Below, in pieces: positions 52,274 to 63,469 of a stretch of 64,000 nucleotides of DNA. The notes beneath the pieces were generated by a model. It was not told the origin of the DNA. It saw only the letters and a program-made list of their open reading frames with translations, and made no database searches. The DNA is from Sphingomonas sp. GTDB taxonomy: Bacteria > Pseudomonadota > Alphaproteobacteria > Sphingomonadales > Sphingomonadaceae. The DNA lies in contig NZ_SSMY01000011.1 in assembly GCF_004799495.1 (NCBI RefSeq), forward strand, positions 62,001 through 126,000, in the 5' to 3' direction. Numbering within the stretch: the first letter of the stretch is position 1; each line of letters begins with the position of its first letter. Made by a program: the position numbers and the translations under genes.

Positions 52274-52963
52274 TCAGCGCTCGGTTCTTGCCCGAACCCA
52301 GCGGTTCGCCGCGAACACGGAAAGCGCCCAGGCCGTGCCGAAGCTCCACCCGCCGAGCACGTCGCTCGGCCAGTGCACTCCCAGGAAGACGCGGCTCATC
52401 CCGATCAGCAGCACCAGCAGCGCGAAGAACCCGACCAAGGCCACGCGAGGCGCCCAGCCCTTCTGCCCCTCGGCCAGCATCAGTCCGAGCGTGAGGTAGA
52501 GCGCGGCGGAGACGAGGCTGTGGCCGCTCGGGAAGCTGGAGTCGGTGACTTGCGCCAAGTGCGGGACGAGGCTCGGGCGCGGGCGGCCGATCGCATATTT
52601 GAGGCTGCTGCTGATCAGGCTGGCACCGATCAGCGACCCCGCGATCCATCCGGCTTCGGCGCGGCGGCGCTGGTACAGCAGCCAGACGAGACCCGAGACG
52701 CCGAACAGCCACATCAGCGTCGGTCCGCCCAGCGCGGAGATGTCCACCGCCGATTGCAGCAGCCAATGTGGCCCGATCGGCGTATCGAGATGACCGGAAA
52801 CGCGCAGGCCCAGCAGGATGCGCGGGTCGATCGCCCAGCCCTCGCCCTCGATCAGCTCGTCGGCGAGGTACGCGCCGAGCCCCGCGAGCGATAGCACGAA
52901 CAGCCCGAGCGCGGGCCACAGCCACGGGCGGAAGACTATCGGTTTGGGATTGTCCTCGGTCAC
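52274..52963 (-). CDS. PAP2-family membrane phosphatase
   Basis: A 229-residue protein with six membrane segments. The phosphatase motifs KYAIGRPRP, SFPSGHS and SRVFLGVHWPSDVLGG are complete. It removes phosphate from lipid phosphates such as undecaprenyl pyrophosphate or phosphatidate, outside the inner membrane. It is separate from the hemerythrin gene by 85 bases. Confidence 0.9.
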   Translation of the reverse strand: MTEDNPKPIVFRPWLWPALGLFVLSLAGLGAYLADELIEGEGWAIDPRILLGLRVSGHLDTPIGPHWLLQSAVDISALGGPTLMWLFGVSGLVWLLYQRRRAEAGWIAGSLIGASLISSSLKYAIGRPRPSLVPHLAQVTDSSFPSGHSLVSAALYLTLGLMLAEGQKGWAPRVALVGFFALLVLLIGMSRVFLGVHWPSDVLGGWSFGTAWALSVFAANRWVRARTER

Positions 52964-52997
52964 TGCGGCGACCTTGGCACAAGTGCGGCGGCTTGGG

Positions 52998-53333
52998 CTA
53001 GCGCTCGACGGTCATCAGTGCGCCATCGGCGAAGCGCTCGTCGGCCGGGTCCCACAGCTCGCTGGTCTGGAACGGACGGTCGGTGATCGCGATCTCGCCC
53101 AAACCGTCGAGCTTGAACACGCCGAGCTTATATTCCTTGGGCACCACGCCGTCGCGCTCGAGCGTGACCGCGCCGACGTGCACCGCATCGTTCTTCATGA
53201 ACAGCACATGCGGCGCGAGCACCACCACGCCGCGGTTGTACGTCGCGGCGACGCATTGCTTGATCACGATCGCCTGGAGGATCGTCGGCGTCGCGCCGGT
53301 CGGCGCCGCCTCGGGCTTGCTGCTCATATCCAT
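52998..53333 (-). CDS. Hypothetical protein of about 111 residues
   Basis: A small beta-rich protein with ILQAIVIKQCVAATYNRGVVVLAPHVLFMKNDAVHVGAVTL, a pattern seen in small sphingomonad proteins with a putative ligand-binding fold. No known domain is certain. The start could also be the second Met, MSSKPEA. It lies between PAP2 and the GH92 gene. Confidence 0.5.
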   Translation of the reverse strand: MDMSSKPEAAPTGATPTILQAIVIKQCVAATYNRGVVVLAPHVLFMKNDAVHVGAVTLERDGVVPKEYKLGVFKLDGLGEIAITDRPFQTSELWDPADERFADGALMTVER

Positions 53334-53374
53334 GAACTTGATATATCATTCATGTTGCGGTGCAGCAAGAAACC

Positions 53375-55707
53375 TTAGTAACCGCTCATCGAATAAGGCC
53401 GCGCGGCGATGCTTGTCCCCCAGGTCTTGTTGGGCGTCGCGCTCATCGCGAAGCGCAACTCGCCGCCACGCTCGATCTCGTCGTGGGTGATGTAGACGCG
53501 GGTCAGCGGTTTGCCGTTCAGGGTGACCGCGCCGACATAGCGGTTCGCGTCGCTCATTCCGTCGGCGACGACCGTGAAGCGCTTGCCGTTGGGCAGCTTC
53601 ATCGTCGCTTTGTCGACGAACGGCCGGCCGATCACATACTGCCCGCTGCCCGGCGCGACGGGGTAGAAACCGAGGCTCGTGAACACCAGCCACGCCGACA
53701 TCTGGCCGATATCGTCGTTGCCCGACAGGCCCTGCGGCGTGTCGTTATACTGGCTGTCGACGATCTGCTTGAGCCGCGCCTGCGTCCGCCACGGCGCGCC
53801 GGCGAAGGCGTAGAGATAGGCGACGTGATGGCTCGGCTCGTTGCCGTGGATGTACTGACCGATGAGCCCGGCGATATCCTCGGACTTGGAATAATCGAGC
53901 TTGGAAGTGTCGAAATCGAACATCGCGTCGAGCTTCGCCACGGTCGCCGCGTCGCCGCCGAGCATGCGGAACAGCCCGCCCTGATCCTGCGGCACGAACC
54001 ACGAATATTGCCAGGCATTGCCCTCGGTATAGTCCGATCCATAGTTGATCGCGGTCGGGTCGAACGGGACGCGGAAACTGCCGTCCGCCTTGCGCGCGCG
54101 CAGCCAGCCGGTCTTCGCATCGAACGAGTTCCGCCAATAGGCGGCGCGCTTCTCGAACGTCGCGGCGACGTCCATCCGCCCCATCGCCCGCGCCATCCGC
54201 GCGATCGTCCAGTCGTCGTACGCGTATTCGACCGTCTTCGACGCCGCCTCGGGCTCGCGGTCGATCGGCACGTAGCCGAGGCTCATATAATCGCCGAGCC
54301 CGCCGTATGGCGCGTAGGTGGCGCTCGCGACCATCGCGTCGAGGGCCTTGCTCGCGTCGAACCCGCGAATGCCTTTGAGATACGCGTCGGCAATGACCGG
54401 GACGGCGTGATAACCGATCATCGTCCACGTCTCTTGCCCCTGGAACTGCCAGACGGGGAGGATGCCGTACGGGCTCTCCTCGCGGCTGGCGACGAGCGAG
54501 CGGACGACGTCGGCGGTGGTCGACGGCGGCTGGATGATCGTCAGCAGCGGGTGTTCGGCGCGGAAGTGTCCCACAGCGAAAAGGTCGAGCGGAAGGTGAA
54601 GCCATCGGCGCGGTGGATCTGGTCGTCGGGCCCGCGATAGCGCCCGTCGGCGTCCGACAGCACACTCGGCGCCATCAGCGCATGATAGAGCGCGGTGTAG
54701 AGCGTGCGCTGCATCTTCGGAGCCGCCTGGATGTCGAGCGCGGACAGCGCCTTGTCCCAGGCGAGTTCGGTCTTGTGGCGGATGGCATCGAAATTGCCCG
54801 GTTCGCTGGCGAGGTTGGCGATCGCGCCGTCCTCGTCGACCGTCGAGAGGCCGACCTTGATTTCGAGCGGCGCGTCGATCCGCCCGAAGTCGAGCCGCGC
54901 GACGATTGCACGTCCCTTCAGCTCGGCGATGTCGCTGCCCGTACGCCCCGGCCCCTTGAACCCGCGATACGGCACGTCGGTCTCGGTATTGCGGAACTCG
55001 TGACCCGTCAGCGGCCGCGAGAAACGCATCGCGAAGAACAATTTGCGCCCCGGCGCCCAGCCGCGCGTCTCGCGCCCGCCGGTCAGCGTGCCGTCAGGCC
55101 GTAACCGGATCGACGACCACGACACCTTGCTGGGATAATTGTAGAGGCTGGTGCGCAGGTCGAACACGAGGTGCGCGGCCCTGTCTTTCGCGAAGGTATA
55201 GCGATGCACCCCGATCCGCGTCCCCGCGGTCATCTCCGCCCGCACGCCGGGGTCGGTCAGCGTGACCGCGTAATAGCCCGCGCTCGCGACCTCGCTGTCA
55301 TGGCTGAAGCGCGAGCGGTACCCGCTCCCCGGCTTGGCAGCGTCGCCCGGTTCGAGCGGGACGACATCGCCCGACACCGGCATGACGAGGAAATCGCCAA
55401 GGTCCGAATGCCCCGCGCCTGAAAAGTGGGTATGGCTGAACCCTTGGATCGTCGGGTCCTCGTACCGATAGCCCGCCGCGTGTGAATAGCATTTGCGGAT
55501 CTCGCACGTGGTATTGGTGTCGGGCGACAGCTGCACCATCCCGAACGGGGCCACCGCGCCGGGGAAAGTGTGCCCCTCCCCGCCAGTTCCGATGAACGGA
55601 TCGACCGCGCCACGTGGGGTTGGCGTCCCAGCTTCGGCGATCGGTGACGCGACCAATCCCAATCCGGCGAGGACGGCGGGCAGGCGGCGAAGGGCGCGGG
55701 TCAGCAT
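53375..55707 (-). pseudogene. GH92 alpha-1,2-mannosidase gene with a frameshift
   Basis: Two overlapping frames together make one GH92 enzyme. The N-terminal part (from 55707) has a signal peptide, VDPFIGTGGEGHTFPGA and ends FSLWDTSAPNTRC. The C-terminal part resumes with FRAEHPLLTI and includes TWTMIGYHAVPVIADAY, GLSGNDDIGQMSAWLVFTSLGFYPVAPGSGQYVIG. The family pattern is FSLWDTFRAxHPLL, so one C seems lost near 54566-54569 (GACACTTCCGC in place of GACACCTTCCGC, minus strand). It is either a broken gene or a base-calling error; both halves are otherwise full. Confidence 0.85.
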
Positions 55708-55738
55708 CCCCGCATCAAAGCATGCCCGCCGCTAGTGC

Positions 55739-55822
55739 TCAATGATGGAAGACGAACAGGTAGAGCAGGATGATGACCGGGATCGGCACGCCGAGTAGCC
55801 ACAGAATGCAACCTTTGCCCAC
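55739..55822 (-). CDS. 27-residue hydrophobic membrane peptide
   Basis: A short frame with GTG start, preceded by GAGAGGAT, encodes a peptide beginning VGKGCILWLLGVPIPVIILL and ending FVFHH. It would be a single membrane helix. Similar tiny proteins (MGKGCxLWLLGVP...) occur in sphingomonad genomes, which supports translation. Its role is unknown. Confidence 0.6.
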   Translation of the reverse strand: MGKGCILWLLGVPIPVIILLYLFVFHH

Positions 55823-55919
55823 GGTCCAATCCTCTCATTGGTTTCGGTAGCGGTACAACCGCGACCGGCGCAATGGGTTCCGCGGACGCCGGGGCGTTGC
55901 GCGACGGCGCTAAATCGGC

Positions 55920-57329
55920 ATGAGGGAGCGGATGAAGGACGGCCTGCCCCTTCCCCGCCGTTATGGCGCGATCGGCGCTCTGTGCTGCGGCACTGCGCTG
56001 ATCATCATCGACGGCGGGATCGCCAACGTCGCCCTGCCCAGCATCGCGCGCGACCTGCACGTCGAGTCTAGCTCGGTCGTATCGATCGTCACGGTCTATC
56101 AGTTGATGCTGGTGATGCTGCTGCTGCCGTTCGCCGGGCTGGGCGAGCGCATCGGGCTCAAACGGATGTACCAAGTCGGCCAGGCGATCTTCACTATCGC
56201 AACATTGCTCTGCTTCTTCGCCAACAGCCTGCCGTTCCTGCTCGTCGTGCGCGCGGCGCAGGCGGTCGGCGCGGCGGGTGCGCTCAGCGTGTCGTCGGCG
56301 CTGATCCGCTCGACCTATCCGGCGAGCCAGCTCGGGCGCGGCCTGGGGATCAACTCGGTGATCGTGTCGAGCTCGGCCGCCGCCGCGCCGACGATCGGCG
56401 GGCTGGTGCTGGCGGTGGCGCCGTGGCCGTGGGTCTTCGCGTGCGCGGTGCCGTTCGCGGTGCTGAGCCTGATCCTCGGGCGTGCCTTGCCGAACCCGCC
56501 GGCGCGCGACCGCCATTTCGACCTGCTCGGCGCGATCATGTGCGCGGCGATGTTCGGGCTCGTGATCGGCGGCGCGGAGAGCGCGGTGCACGGCAACAGT
56601 CCCGTGGTGTCGGCGGCGATTATCCTGACGGGGGCGACGATCGGCTATTATTTCGTGCGGCGCGAACAGGGCGAAGCGAGCCCGATCCTGCCGATCGACC
56701 TGCTGGCGCGTCCCGTGCTCGCGCTGTCGGCGATCGGCGCGTACACCGCGTTCATCGCGTCGATGACCCTGCTGCTGTCGACCCCGTTCCGGCTGACGCA
56801 GGAGTTCGGGTTCTCGGCGGCGATGGTCGGCGCGTGCATCGCGCCATGGCCGCTCACCAACATGATCGTAGCCCCATTGTCGGGCTGGCTGTCGGATCGC
56901 ATTCCCGCCGGGCTGCTCGGCGGAATCGGGATGGCGATCAGCATCATCGCGCTGCTCCTTCTCGCCTTCCTGCCGGCGCATCCGAGCTATTTCGACGTGG
57001 CGTGGCGGATGGCGCTGTGCGGGTCGGGGTTCGGCACCTTCATGCCGCCCAATGCGCGGCTGATCATCGGCAGCGCCCCGCGCAATCGCGCGGCCGCGGC
57101 GGGCGGTATGGTGTCGACCGTGCGCCTGGTGGGCCAGACCACCGGCGCCACCGTCGTTGCGATGCTGCTCGCGCTCGGCGTCGGCGCCGGTCGCGTTCCG
57201 CCGCTCGTGTCGGTCGGGTTCGCGGTGGTCGCCGGGCTGTGCAGCGTCGCGCGCCTGCGCCCGTCGATCCGCAACCCGGCGCGAATCGAGGTGCAGGAAG
57301 ACGTGCCGACGCTTAAGACCACCCGATGA
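55920..57329 (+). CDS. MFS transporter, DHA2-like
   Basis: A 469-residue transporter with about 14 membrane helices. DGGIANVALPSIARDL is the DHA2 motif, GLGERIGLKRMYQ is motif A, and SSSAAAAPTIGGLVL resembles motif C. It ends in an ATGA overlap with the halogenase gene, so the two are coupled. It may export a halogenated product or related compound, which is inference. Confidence 0.88.
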   Translation: MRERMKDGLPLPRRYGAIGALCCGTALIIIDGGIANVALPSIARDLHVESSSVVSIVTVYQLMLVMLLLPFAGLGERIGLKRMYQVGQAIFTIATLLCFFANSLPFLLVVRAAQAVGAAGALSVSSALIRSTYPASQLGRGLGINSVIVSSSAAAAPTIGGLVLAVAPWPWVFACAVPFAVLSLILGRALPNPPARDRHFDLLGAIMCAAMFGLVIGGAESAVHGNSPVVSAAIILTGATIGYYFVRREQGEASPILPIDLLARPVLALSAIGAYTAFIASMTLLLSTPFRLTQEFGFSAAMVGACIAPWPLTNMIVAPLSGWLSDRIPAGLLGGIGMAISIIALLLLAFLPAHPSYFDVAWRMALCGSGFGTFMPPNARLIIGSAPRNRAAAAGGMVSTVRLVGQTTGATVVAMLLALGVGAGRVPPLVSVGFAVVAGLCSVARLRPSIRNPARIEVQEDVPTLKTTR

Positions 57330-58840
57330 GCGACCCACAGCGCAGCATCGTCATCCTCGGCGGCGGCACCGCGGGGTGGATGGCGGCCAATCTGTTCGCG
57401 CATCATCTCGGGCCTACGGTGGCAGTGACCGTTGTAGAGTCGCCGGAGATCGGGATCGTCGGCGTGGGCGAAGGATCGACCCCGCAGCTGAAGGCATTCT
57501 TCGACACGCTCGGTATCGCCGAAGCCGAGTGGATGCCGCGCTGCAACGCGACCTACAAGACCGGGATCGGCTTTCGCGGCTGGTCGGAGGCATGGGGGTT
57601 CGAGGGCTATTTCCACCCCTTCGCGACCGACCTCGACGGGTTCACCGCGCCCGCGTTCTTCGTCAACGCCTATGCGCGGCGGCACAACGCCGATGTCTGG
57701 GCGCACCCCGACCGCTTCTTCCTGCCGACTGCCTTGGCCGGACACCGGCTGGCACCGCTCGTGCCCGACAATTTTCCGTTCAAGGTCGGCTACGGCTATC
57801 ATTTCGACGCGCACCTGGTCGGCGCGTTCCTGCGCGATCACGCGGTCGGCCTCGGCGTTCGCCACCTGCAGCACCGCGTGGTCGACATCGCGGTCACCGA
57901 CGGCGACGTGACGCACCTGATCGCCGAAGACGGTGTGACGATCGCCGGCGACTTCTTCGTCGATTGCAGCGGATTTCGCTCGGTCATCGCGCAGGGCGCG
58001 CTCGGCGTTCCGTTCCTCCCGTTCGCCAGCAACCTGTTCAACGACAGCGCGGTGGTGATGCCGACGCCGCGCGACCCGAGCGGCACCAACTGCCAGACGA
58101 TCTCAACCGCGTTCCGCCATGGCTGGGCGTGGGATATCCCGCTCACCAGCCGCACCGGCAACGGCTATGTCTATGCCAGCAGCTATTGTTCGGCCGACGA
58201 TGCGGAGACCGAATTGCGCGCGCATCTCGGCCTGCTCGATGCGCCGGTCGAGGCGCGGCATCTCAAGATGAAGGTCGGACGGATCGCCGATAGCTGGTCG
58301 GGCAATTGCCTCGCGCTCGGGCTGGCGCAGGGCTTCATCGAGCCGCTCGAAGCGACCGCGCTCCACATCGTCCAGGCGACGGTCGAGGGGTTCGTTGCGG
58401 CATGGCGCGACGGCGGCTTCGGCCCGCTGCACCGCACCGCCTTCAACCGCACGATCGCCGCGCGGTACGAGGGCATTCGCGACTATATCGTCGCGCACTA
58501 TCGCATGAACCGGCGCACCGACACGTCCTATTGGCGCGATAATGCCGCCAATCAGGATCTGTCTGATTCTTTGAAGGGCATCATCACTTGCTGGTTCACC
58601 GGGCGAGACCTGGAGGAAGAGATCGCGCGGCAGGATATCGGCAAATATTACTCGGCGGCGTCGTGGCATTGCCTGCTCGCAGGGTACGGACAGTTCCCTG
58701 ATCCCGCGCAGGTCGATCGCAACGCGCCACTACCCCCGACCGACATGACGGAGGTCGATGCATTCATTACCGGGTGCGCGCTGAACTTCGCGTCGCACGA
58801 TGAGGCGTTGGCGGCGCTTGACGGCCCGACGCGAGAGTGA
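57326..58840 (+). CDS. Tryptophan-halogenase-family flavoprotein
   Basis: A 504-residue FAD-dependent halogenase-like protein. The FAD motif is GGGTAGWMAA (about 12-21). The Lys that carries chlorine is likely the one in ATYKTGIGFRGW (about 78). WAWDIP (about 268) is the family WxWxIP motif and FIEPLEAT (about 337) holds the catalytic Glu. In sphingomonads and Caulobacter such genes sit in sugar-uptake loci near TonB receptors; no receptor is seen here. The substrate is unknown. Confidence 0.88.
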   Translation: MSDPQRSIVILGGGTAGWMAANLFAHHLGPTVAVTVVESPEIGIVGVGEGSTPQLKAFFDTLGIAEAEWMPRCNATYKTGIGFRGWSEAWGFEGYFHPFATDLDGFTAPAFFVNAYARRHNADVWAHPDRFFLPTALAGHRLAPLVPDNFPFKVGYGYHFDAHLVGAFLRDHAVGLGVRHLQHRVVDIAVTDGDVTHLIAEDGVTIAGDFFVDCSGFRSVIAQGALGVPFLPFASNLFNDSAVVMPTPRDPSGTNCQTISTAFRHGWAWDIPLTSRTGNGYVYASSYCSADDAETELRAHLGLLDAPVEARHLKMKVGRIADSWSGNCLALGLAQGFIEPLEATALHIVQATVEGFVAAWRDGGFGPLHRTAFNRTIAARYEGIRDYIVAHYRMNRRTDTSYWRDNAANQDLSDSLKGIITCWFTGRDLEEEIARQDIGKYYSAASWHCLLAGYGQFPDPAQVDRNAPLPPTDMTEVDAFITGCALNFASHDEALAALDGPTRE

Positions 58841-58938
58841 ATCCCGCGTCGTCGGACGCGGCAGTGCCGCGCCGGCCGGCCGGCCGTTCGCGTCGCTGCG
58901 CGAGCGGCGATTAGCGAATGCTAATCGCCCCGCTCCGG
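58827..58938. repeat. Three-hairpin dispersed repeat, copy B
   Basis: This copy has the order of copy A (29093-29186): GACGCG/CGCGTC stem around a GAATCC-like core, then GCGGCA-GT-GCCGC, a GGCCGGCC linker, and GCGATTAGC-GAAT-GCTAATCGC. It overlaps the last codons of the halogenase gene and ends at the stop codon of the minus-strand DUF885 gene, in the same relation to a minus-strand gene as copy A. Both copies keep the pairing while bases differ. Confidence 0.7.
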
Positions 58939-60693
58939 CTAAAAGACGGCTTTGGCGTCGCCCCCCATCATCGCCGCTCGTACCAGCGGGATCGGTGGGC
59001 CGCCGAAGCTCAGGAACTCGTCGTGGAACGCCTTCCACGCTTTCCTGCCGCCACGCGTCGCGATCCAGTCGTCGCGCAGCTTGCGGATCATCAGCTTGCC
59101 CATCGTGTAGTTGAGGTACGCCGGATCGTACGTCCCGCGCGCCGCCTGCTGGTCGGCATTGCCCTCATCCTGATAGCATTGCTCACGGAACATCTTGAAC
59201 GAATCCGCCTGGCTCATGCCGCGCGCGTGCATCCCGATCGCCGATAGGAAACGGCAATCGCGCAGCAAGGCATTGCTGATCTGGCCGATGTGCGTCTCGG
59301 CATCGCCGCGGCCGAGCCCGGCGTCCCACATCATTTCCTCGGCATAATGCGCCCAGCCTTCGGCGAAGGCGTAGCCCACGAACAGCTGACCGAAGAGTGA
59401 TGGCGAGCGGTTGGCGTGGAGGAACTGGACGAAATGCCCCGGCATCACTTCGTGGACCGAAGTGAACAGCAGGTCCATCTTGCCCGGCACGAACCCAAGC
59501 TGCTTCGCCTTGGGCCAGCTCGGGTCGGGCGGCGAGATATAATAGACCGACGGGATGCCCTTATCGAACGGTCCGGGCGGGTCGATATAGGCCGAGTTCT
59601 GCCGGTTGTACGGCGGGCTTTCCTCGACCAGCGCCTGTTCGGTGCCGGGGATTGAGACGATGTCGTTGGCCAGCACGAACGCCTTGAGCGTCGGGATCTG
59701 GCGCCGCGCCTCGGCGACCGGATCGTTCCCGGCAGGCTTGTTCGCCGCCATCTTGTCCATGCATTGCTGGAGCGTCTTGCCGTGCGCGAAGCGATCGCAT
59801 TCGCTCTTCAGCGCGTCCTGGTTCTTCTTGAGATCGGCGCGCCCCGCCGCCTCGAGCTGGTCGAGCGGGGTATCGACGCCCTCGGTCGCCAGCAGCATCC
59901 GCTGAAACTTGTCGGCGCCGAGCGCGAAGTCCTGCGTCGCCGATCCCTTCTGGCCGTCGAGCCACTTGGCGAGATCCGCCATCGCCTTCGACGCCGCACC
60001 CGCCGCGTCGTCGAAGTCCTTTTGCAGCGCCTTGTCGTGGACGCTCGCGAACGCCTTCTTCGCGTCGCCGGTGTAATAATCGGCGAAGCCCGAGAACCCG
60101 GCGACACCGTATTTAATGAAGCTCGCCGGCATCGGCGTTTTCAAATTGGTGCGGATGTTCGCGGCGGCCGACGGAATTTGGCGGAAGAACTTGATGATCG
60201 CCTTCATCCGCGTCGGCGCATCGGCATAGTGGCGCGCGATATAGACGTTGGGATCGAGCCCGCCGCCGACGTAATAAGCGGGGTTGGTGTGCGGCTGGTC
60301 GGCATCCTCCAGCCAGAACAGCTTACCCTTGGCGACCTGGATCAGGTAATCGCGTTCGAACGCATCCTGCTTCGACATTTTAGATTTGTCGTAGGCGCCG
60401 GCGTCGGTGATCGCCTTGTGGAAGAAATCGCTCTGCGCCTTCAGGCCGGCGGGGCTCCAGTCGGCGATCCCGCCGTCATACTCGTGCTTGCCCTCGTACA
60501 CCGCGTTGGCGGGGTCGAGCTTGAACCAGCCGTCGATGAAGCCATCGCGGAACTGCGCCCAGGGCATTGCAGCCGCGGCGGTCGTCGTCGACGTGCTGGT
60601 GGTATTGCCCGTCGCCGTGTTGTTCGTCGTGGTCGACGATGTGCAGGCGGCCAGCGCCAGGATGGCGACCGCGCTCAACAGCTTTACCTTCAT
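58939..60693 (-). CDS. DUF885-family lipoprotein, putative metallo-carboxypeptidase
   Basis: A 584-residue protein with a lipobox (AILALAACTS), then a Thr/Ser/Asn-rich linker, then DUF885. TSVHEVMPGHFVQFLHANR holds the HExxxGH motif of the family, a likely zinc site, and YAFAEGWAHYAEEMMWDAGLG has the third ligand Glu. It should be attached to the membrane on the periplasmic side. The start is the ATG giving MKVKLLSAV after GGGAGAGAGCG. Confidence 0.85.
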   Translation of the reverse strand: MKVKLLSAVAILALAACTSSTTTNNTATGNTTSTSTTTAAAAMPWAQFRDGFIDGWFKLDPANAVYEGKHEYDGGIADWSPAGLKAQSDFFHKAITDAGAYDKSKMSKQDAFERDYLIQVAKGKLFWLEDADQPHTNPAYYVGGGLDPNVYIARHYADAPTRMKAIIKFFRQIPSAAANIRTNLKTPMPASFIKYGVAGFSGFADYYTGDAKKAFASVHDKALQKDFDDAAGAASKAMADLAKWLDGQKGSATQDFALGADKFQRMLLATEGVDTPLDQLEAAGRADLKKNQDALKSECDRFAHGKTLQQCMDKMAANKPAGNDPVAEARRQIPTLKAFVLANDIVSIPGTEQALVEESPPYNRQNSAYIDPPGPFDKGIPSVYYISPPDPSWPKAKQLGFVPGKMDLLFTSVHEVMPGHFVQFLHANRSPSLFGQLFVGYAFAEGWAHYAEEMMWDAGLGRGDAETHIGQISNALLRDCRFLSAIGMHARGMSQADSFKMFREQCYQDEGNADQQAARGTYDPAYLNYTMGKLMIRKLRDDWIATRGGRKAWKAFHDEFLSFGGPPIPLVRAAMMGGDAKAVF

Positions 60694-60785
60694 CGCTCTC
60701 TCCCGCGTCTTTTCTGGCACGCGTGCTGCCAGATTGCGCGGTTCGACGCCAGTGGTGGGCGCGCGAAAACGCGCGGCGCGCTCCG

Positions 60786-61100
60786 CTATTTCAGCGGAAT
60801 GACAACCTCGTTGGGGTTGACCACGTTGAGCTGCTTGCGTGTCAGCTCGTCGGCCATGTCCGGATCGACCTTGCGGGGATCGAGCAACTGGACGCGGTTG
60901 GCGAGCACTGCCTGCTGTTGCTTGAGCTGCGCGAGGTGCTGCTGCTGGCGCGCGAGCATTCGCTGATAGTCGCCATACGCCAGCGCGCCGTTCGACCCGA
61001 CCACCGCGTAGATGCCGAAAAACGCCATGATTCCGAGCGCGAGCGCAGGGAACGCGGCACGGCGAAAGACGTAGCGGAAGGTGGTTTGGGTGCGCGACAT
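60786..61100 (-). CDS. ftsB: FtsB-like cell-division protein (septum formation initiator)
   Basis: A 104-residue protein with a short cytoplasmic end, one membrane helix (about 15-37) and a periplasmic coiled coil (YQRMLARQQQHLAQLKQQQAVLANRVQLL), the layout of FtsB/DivIC. FtsB joins FtsL and FtsQ in the divisome. It lies next to eno on the same strand, a common association in Alphaproteobacteria. Confidence 0.85.
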   Translation of the reverse strand: MSRTQTTFRYVFRRAAFPALALGIMAFFGIYAVVGSNGALAYGDYQRMLARQQQHLAQLKQQQAVLANRVQLLDPRKVDPDMADELTRKQLNVVNPNEVVIPLK

Positions 61101-61206
61101 TGCGACTTCATCTGTCGCGCAAGCCGACTCATGGATCAAGCTGAAAATTAACCATGATTCGGTGAGTCGAGTCGGTTTAGCGGTAAAGCGAATCCGACGG
61201 TGGAAC

Positions 61207-62502
<1,296 letters not shown>

Positions 62503-62635
62503 CTAGATTGGTACCCGCAAGGGGTGTCGCGGCGGCGCTCTATCGGGTTCGACTGATGCGGGCAATTCGCTTGGGAGGACGGAACCGGCAGGGACCGCCT
62601 TGGTTGTCGCAAGAGGTAGAGTAAGGAACGATTTC

Positions 62636-63094
62636 ATGGCCGACACTGCACCCACGACCCCGACTGGCACCGTCGTCGATAACGACACGGGCGCGACCGC
62701 CGGCACCGCGCCGGGCATCCAGACGCTCAAGGACAATGTCATCAAGTTCGCCAACGATGCGGGCGACAAGGCGAAGGCCGCGGCGGAAGACGGCAAGACC
62801 CGCGCGGGCGGTGCGCTCGACGAGCTCGCCGCGATGCTCCACGACGCGGTGGGGACGGTCGACGAGAAGGTCGGCGACCAATACGGGCAATACGCCCGCT
62901 CCGCCGCCGACGCGGTCGCGAACTTCTCCAAGTCGCTGCAGTCGAAGCAAGTCGACGACATCATCGAGGAAGCGCGCGATTTCGTGAAGAAGAGCCCGGC
63001 GGTCGCGATCGGTACCGCGGCGGCGATCGGCTTCGTGCTGGCGCGGCTGGTCAAGGCGGGGCTGGACGCCCCCGCCGACGACAAGAAGGCCTGA
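62636..63094 (+). CDS. ElaB/YqjD-like membrane-anchored protein
   Basis: A 152-residue protein with a long amphipathic helical part (KDNVIKFANDAGDKAKAAAEDGK) and a C-terminal membrane helix (SPAVAIGTAAAIGFVLARLV). The design is that of ElaB/YqjD proteins, which bind ribosomes at the membrane in Escherichia coli. AAGGAACGATTTC precedes the ATG. It opens a four-gene cluster of similar proteins. Confidence 0.75.
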   Translation: MADTAPTTPTGTVVDNDTGATAGTAPGIQTLKDNVIKFANDAGDKAKAAAEDGKTRAGGALDELAAMLHDAVGTVDEKVGDQYGQYARSAADAVANFSKSLQSKQVDDIIEEARDFVKKSPAVAIGTAAAIGFVLARLVKAGLDAPADDKKA

Positions 63095-63109
63095 CGGCGC
63101 AGCGCCCGC

Positions 63110-63469
63110 GTGGAGGAGGAGCCGGCACCCCAGAACGAAAGCATCCCTGCGTTGGTCAGCCGGCTGATCGACGACGGCGAGGAATTCGTCCGGGCGGAAC
63201 TCAAGCTCTATCGGGCGCGGCTGTTTTCGCGGATCGATGAGGCACGCAACGCGATCATCCTCGCGGTCATAGCACTGGCGCTGGTCCAGGCGGTAATCGT
63301 CGCGGCGCTGGTCGGGCTGCTAATCGTGCTGACCCGGCTGATCGGCCCTGGCGGCGCGACCGGGATCGTGGTGGTCGTCGGGCTGGCGCTCGCCGGATTG
63401 CTGGCGTTCCTCGCCTACCGTCTGTTGCTCAAGGCGACCGACATCAAGGACAAGGACCGGCGGCGATGA
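63110..63469 (+). CDS. Phage-holin-like/YqjE-family membrane protein
   Basis: A 119-residue protein with GTG start. A charged N-terminal helix (LIDDGEEFVRAELKLYRARLF) precedes two membrane helices (about 48-74 and 82-106), as in the Phage_holin_3_6/YqjE family. Its stop overlaps the next gene (GATGAG). It is probably a membrane partner of the neighbouring ElaB-like protein, not a lysis holin. Confidence 0.8.
   Translation: MEEEPAPQNESIPALVSRLIDDGEEFVRAELKLYRARLFSRIDEARNAIILAVIALALVQAVIVAALVGLLIVLTRLIGPGGATGIVVVVGLALAGLLAFLAYRLLLKATDIKDKDRRR

Noticed and set aside
62582-62596. GAACCGGCAGGGACC as a LexA box before the ElaB-like gene
   Set aside because: It misses one of the eight conserved bases, and the gene has no expected link to SOS.
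63110-63469. Phage holin for lysis
   Set aside because: The gene sits in an ElaB/YqjD/DUF3618 cluster with no endolysin; it is the chromosomal YqjE-type family.
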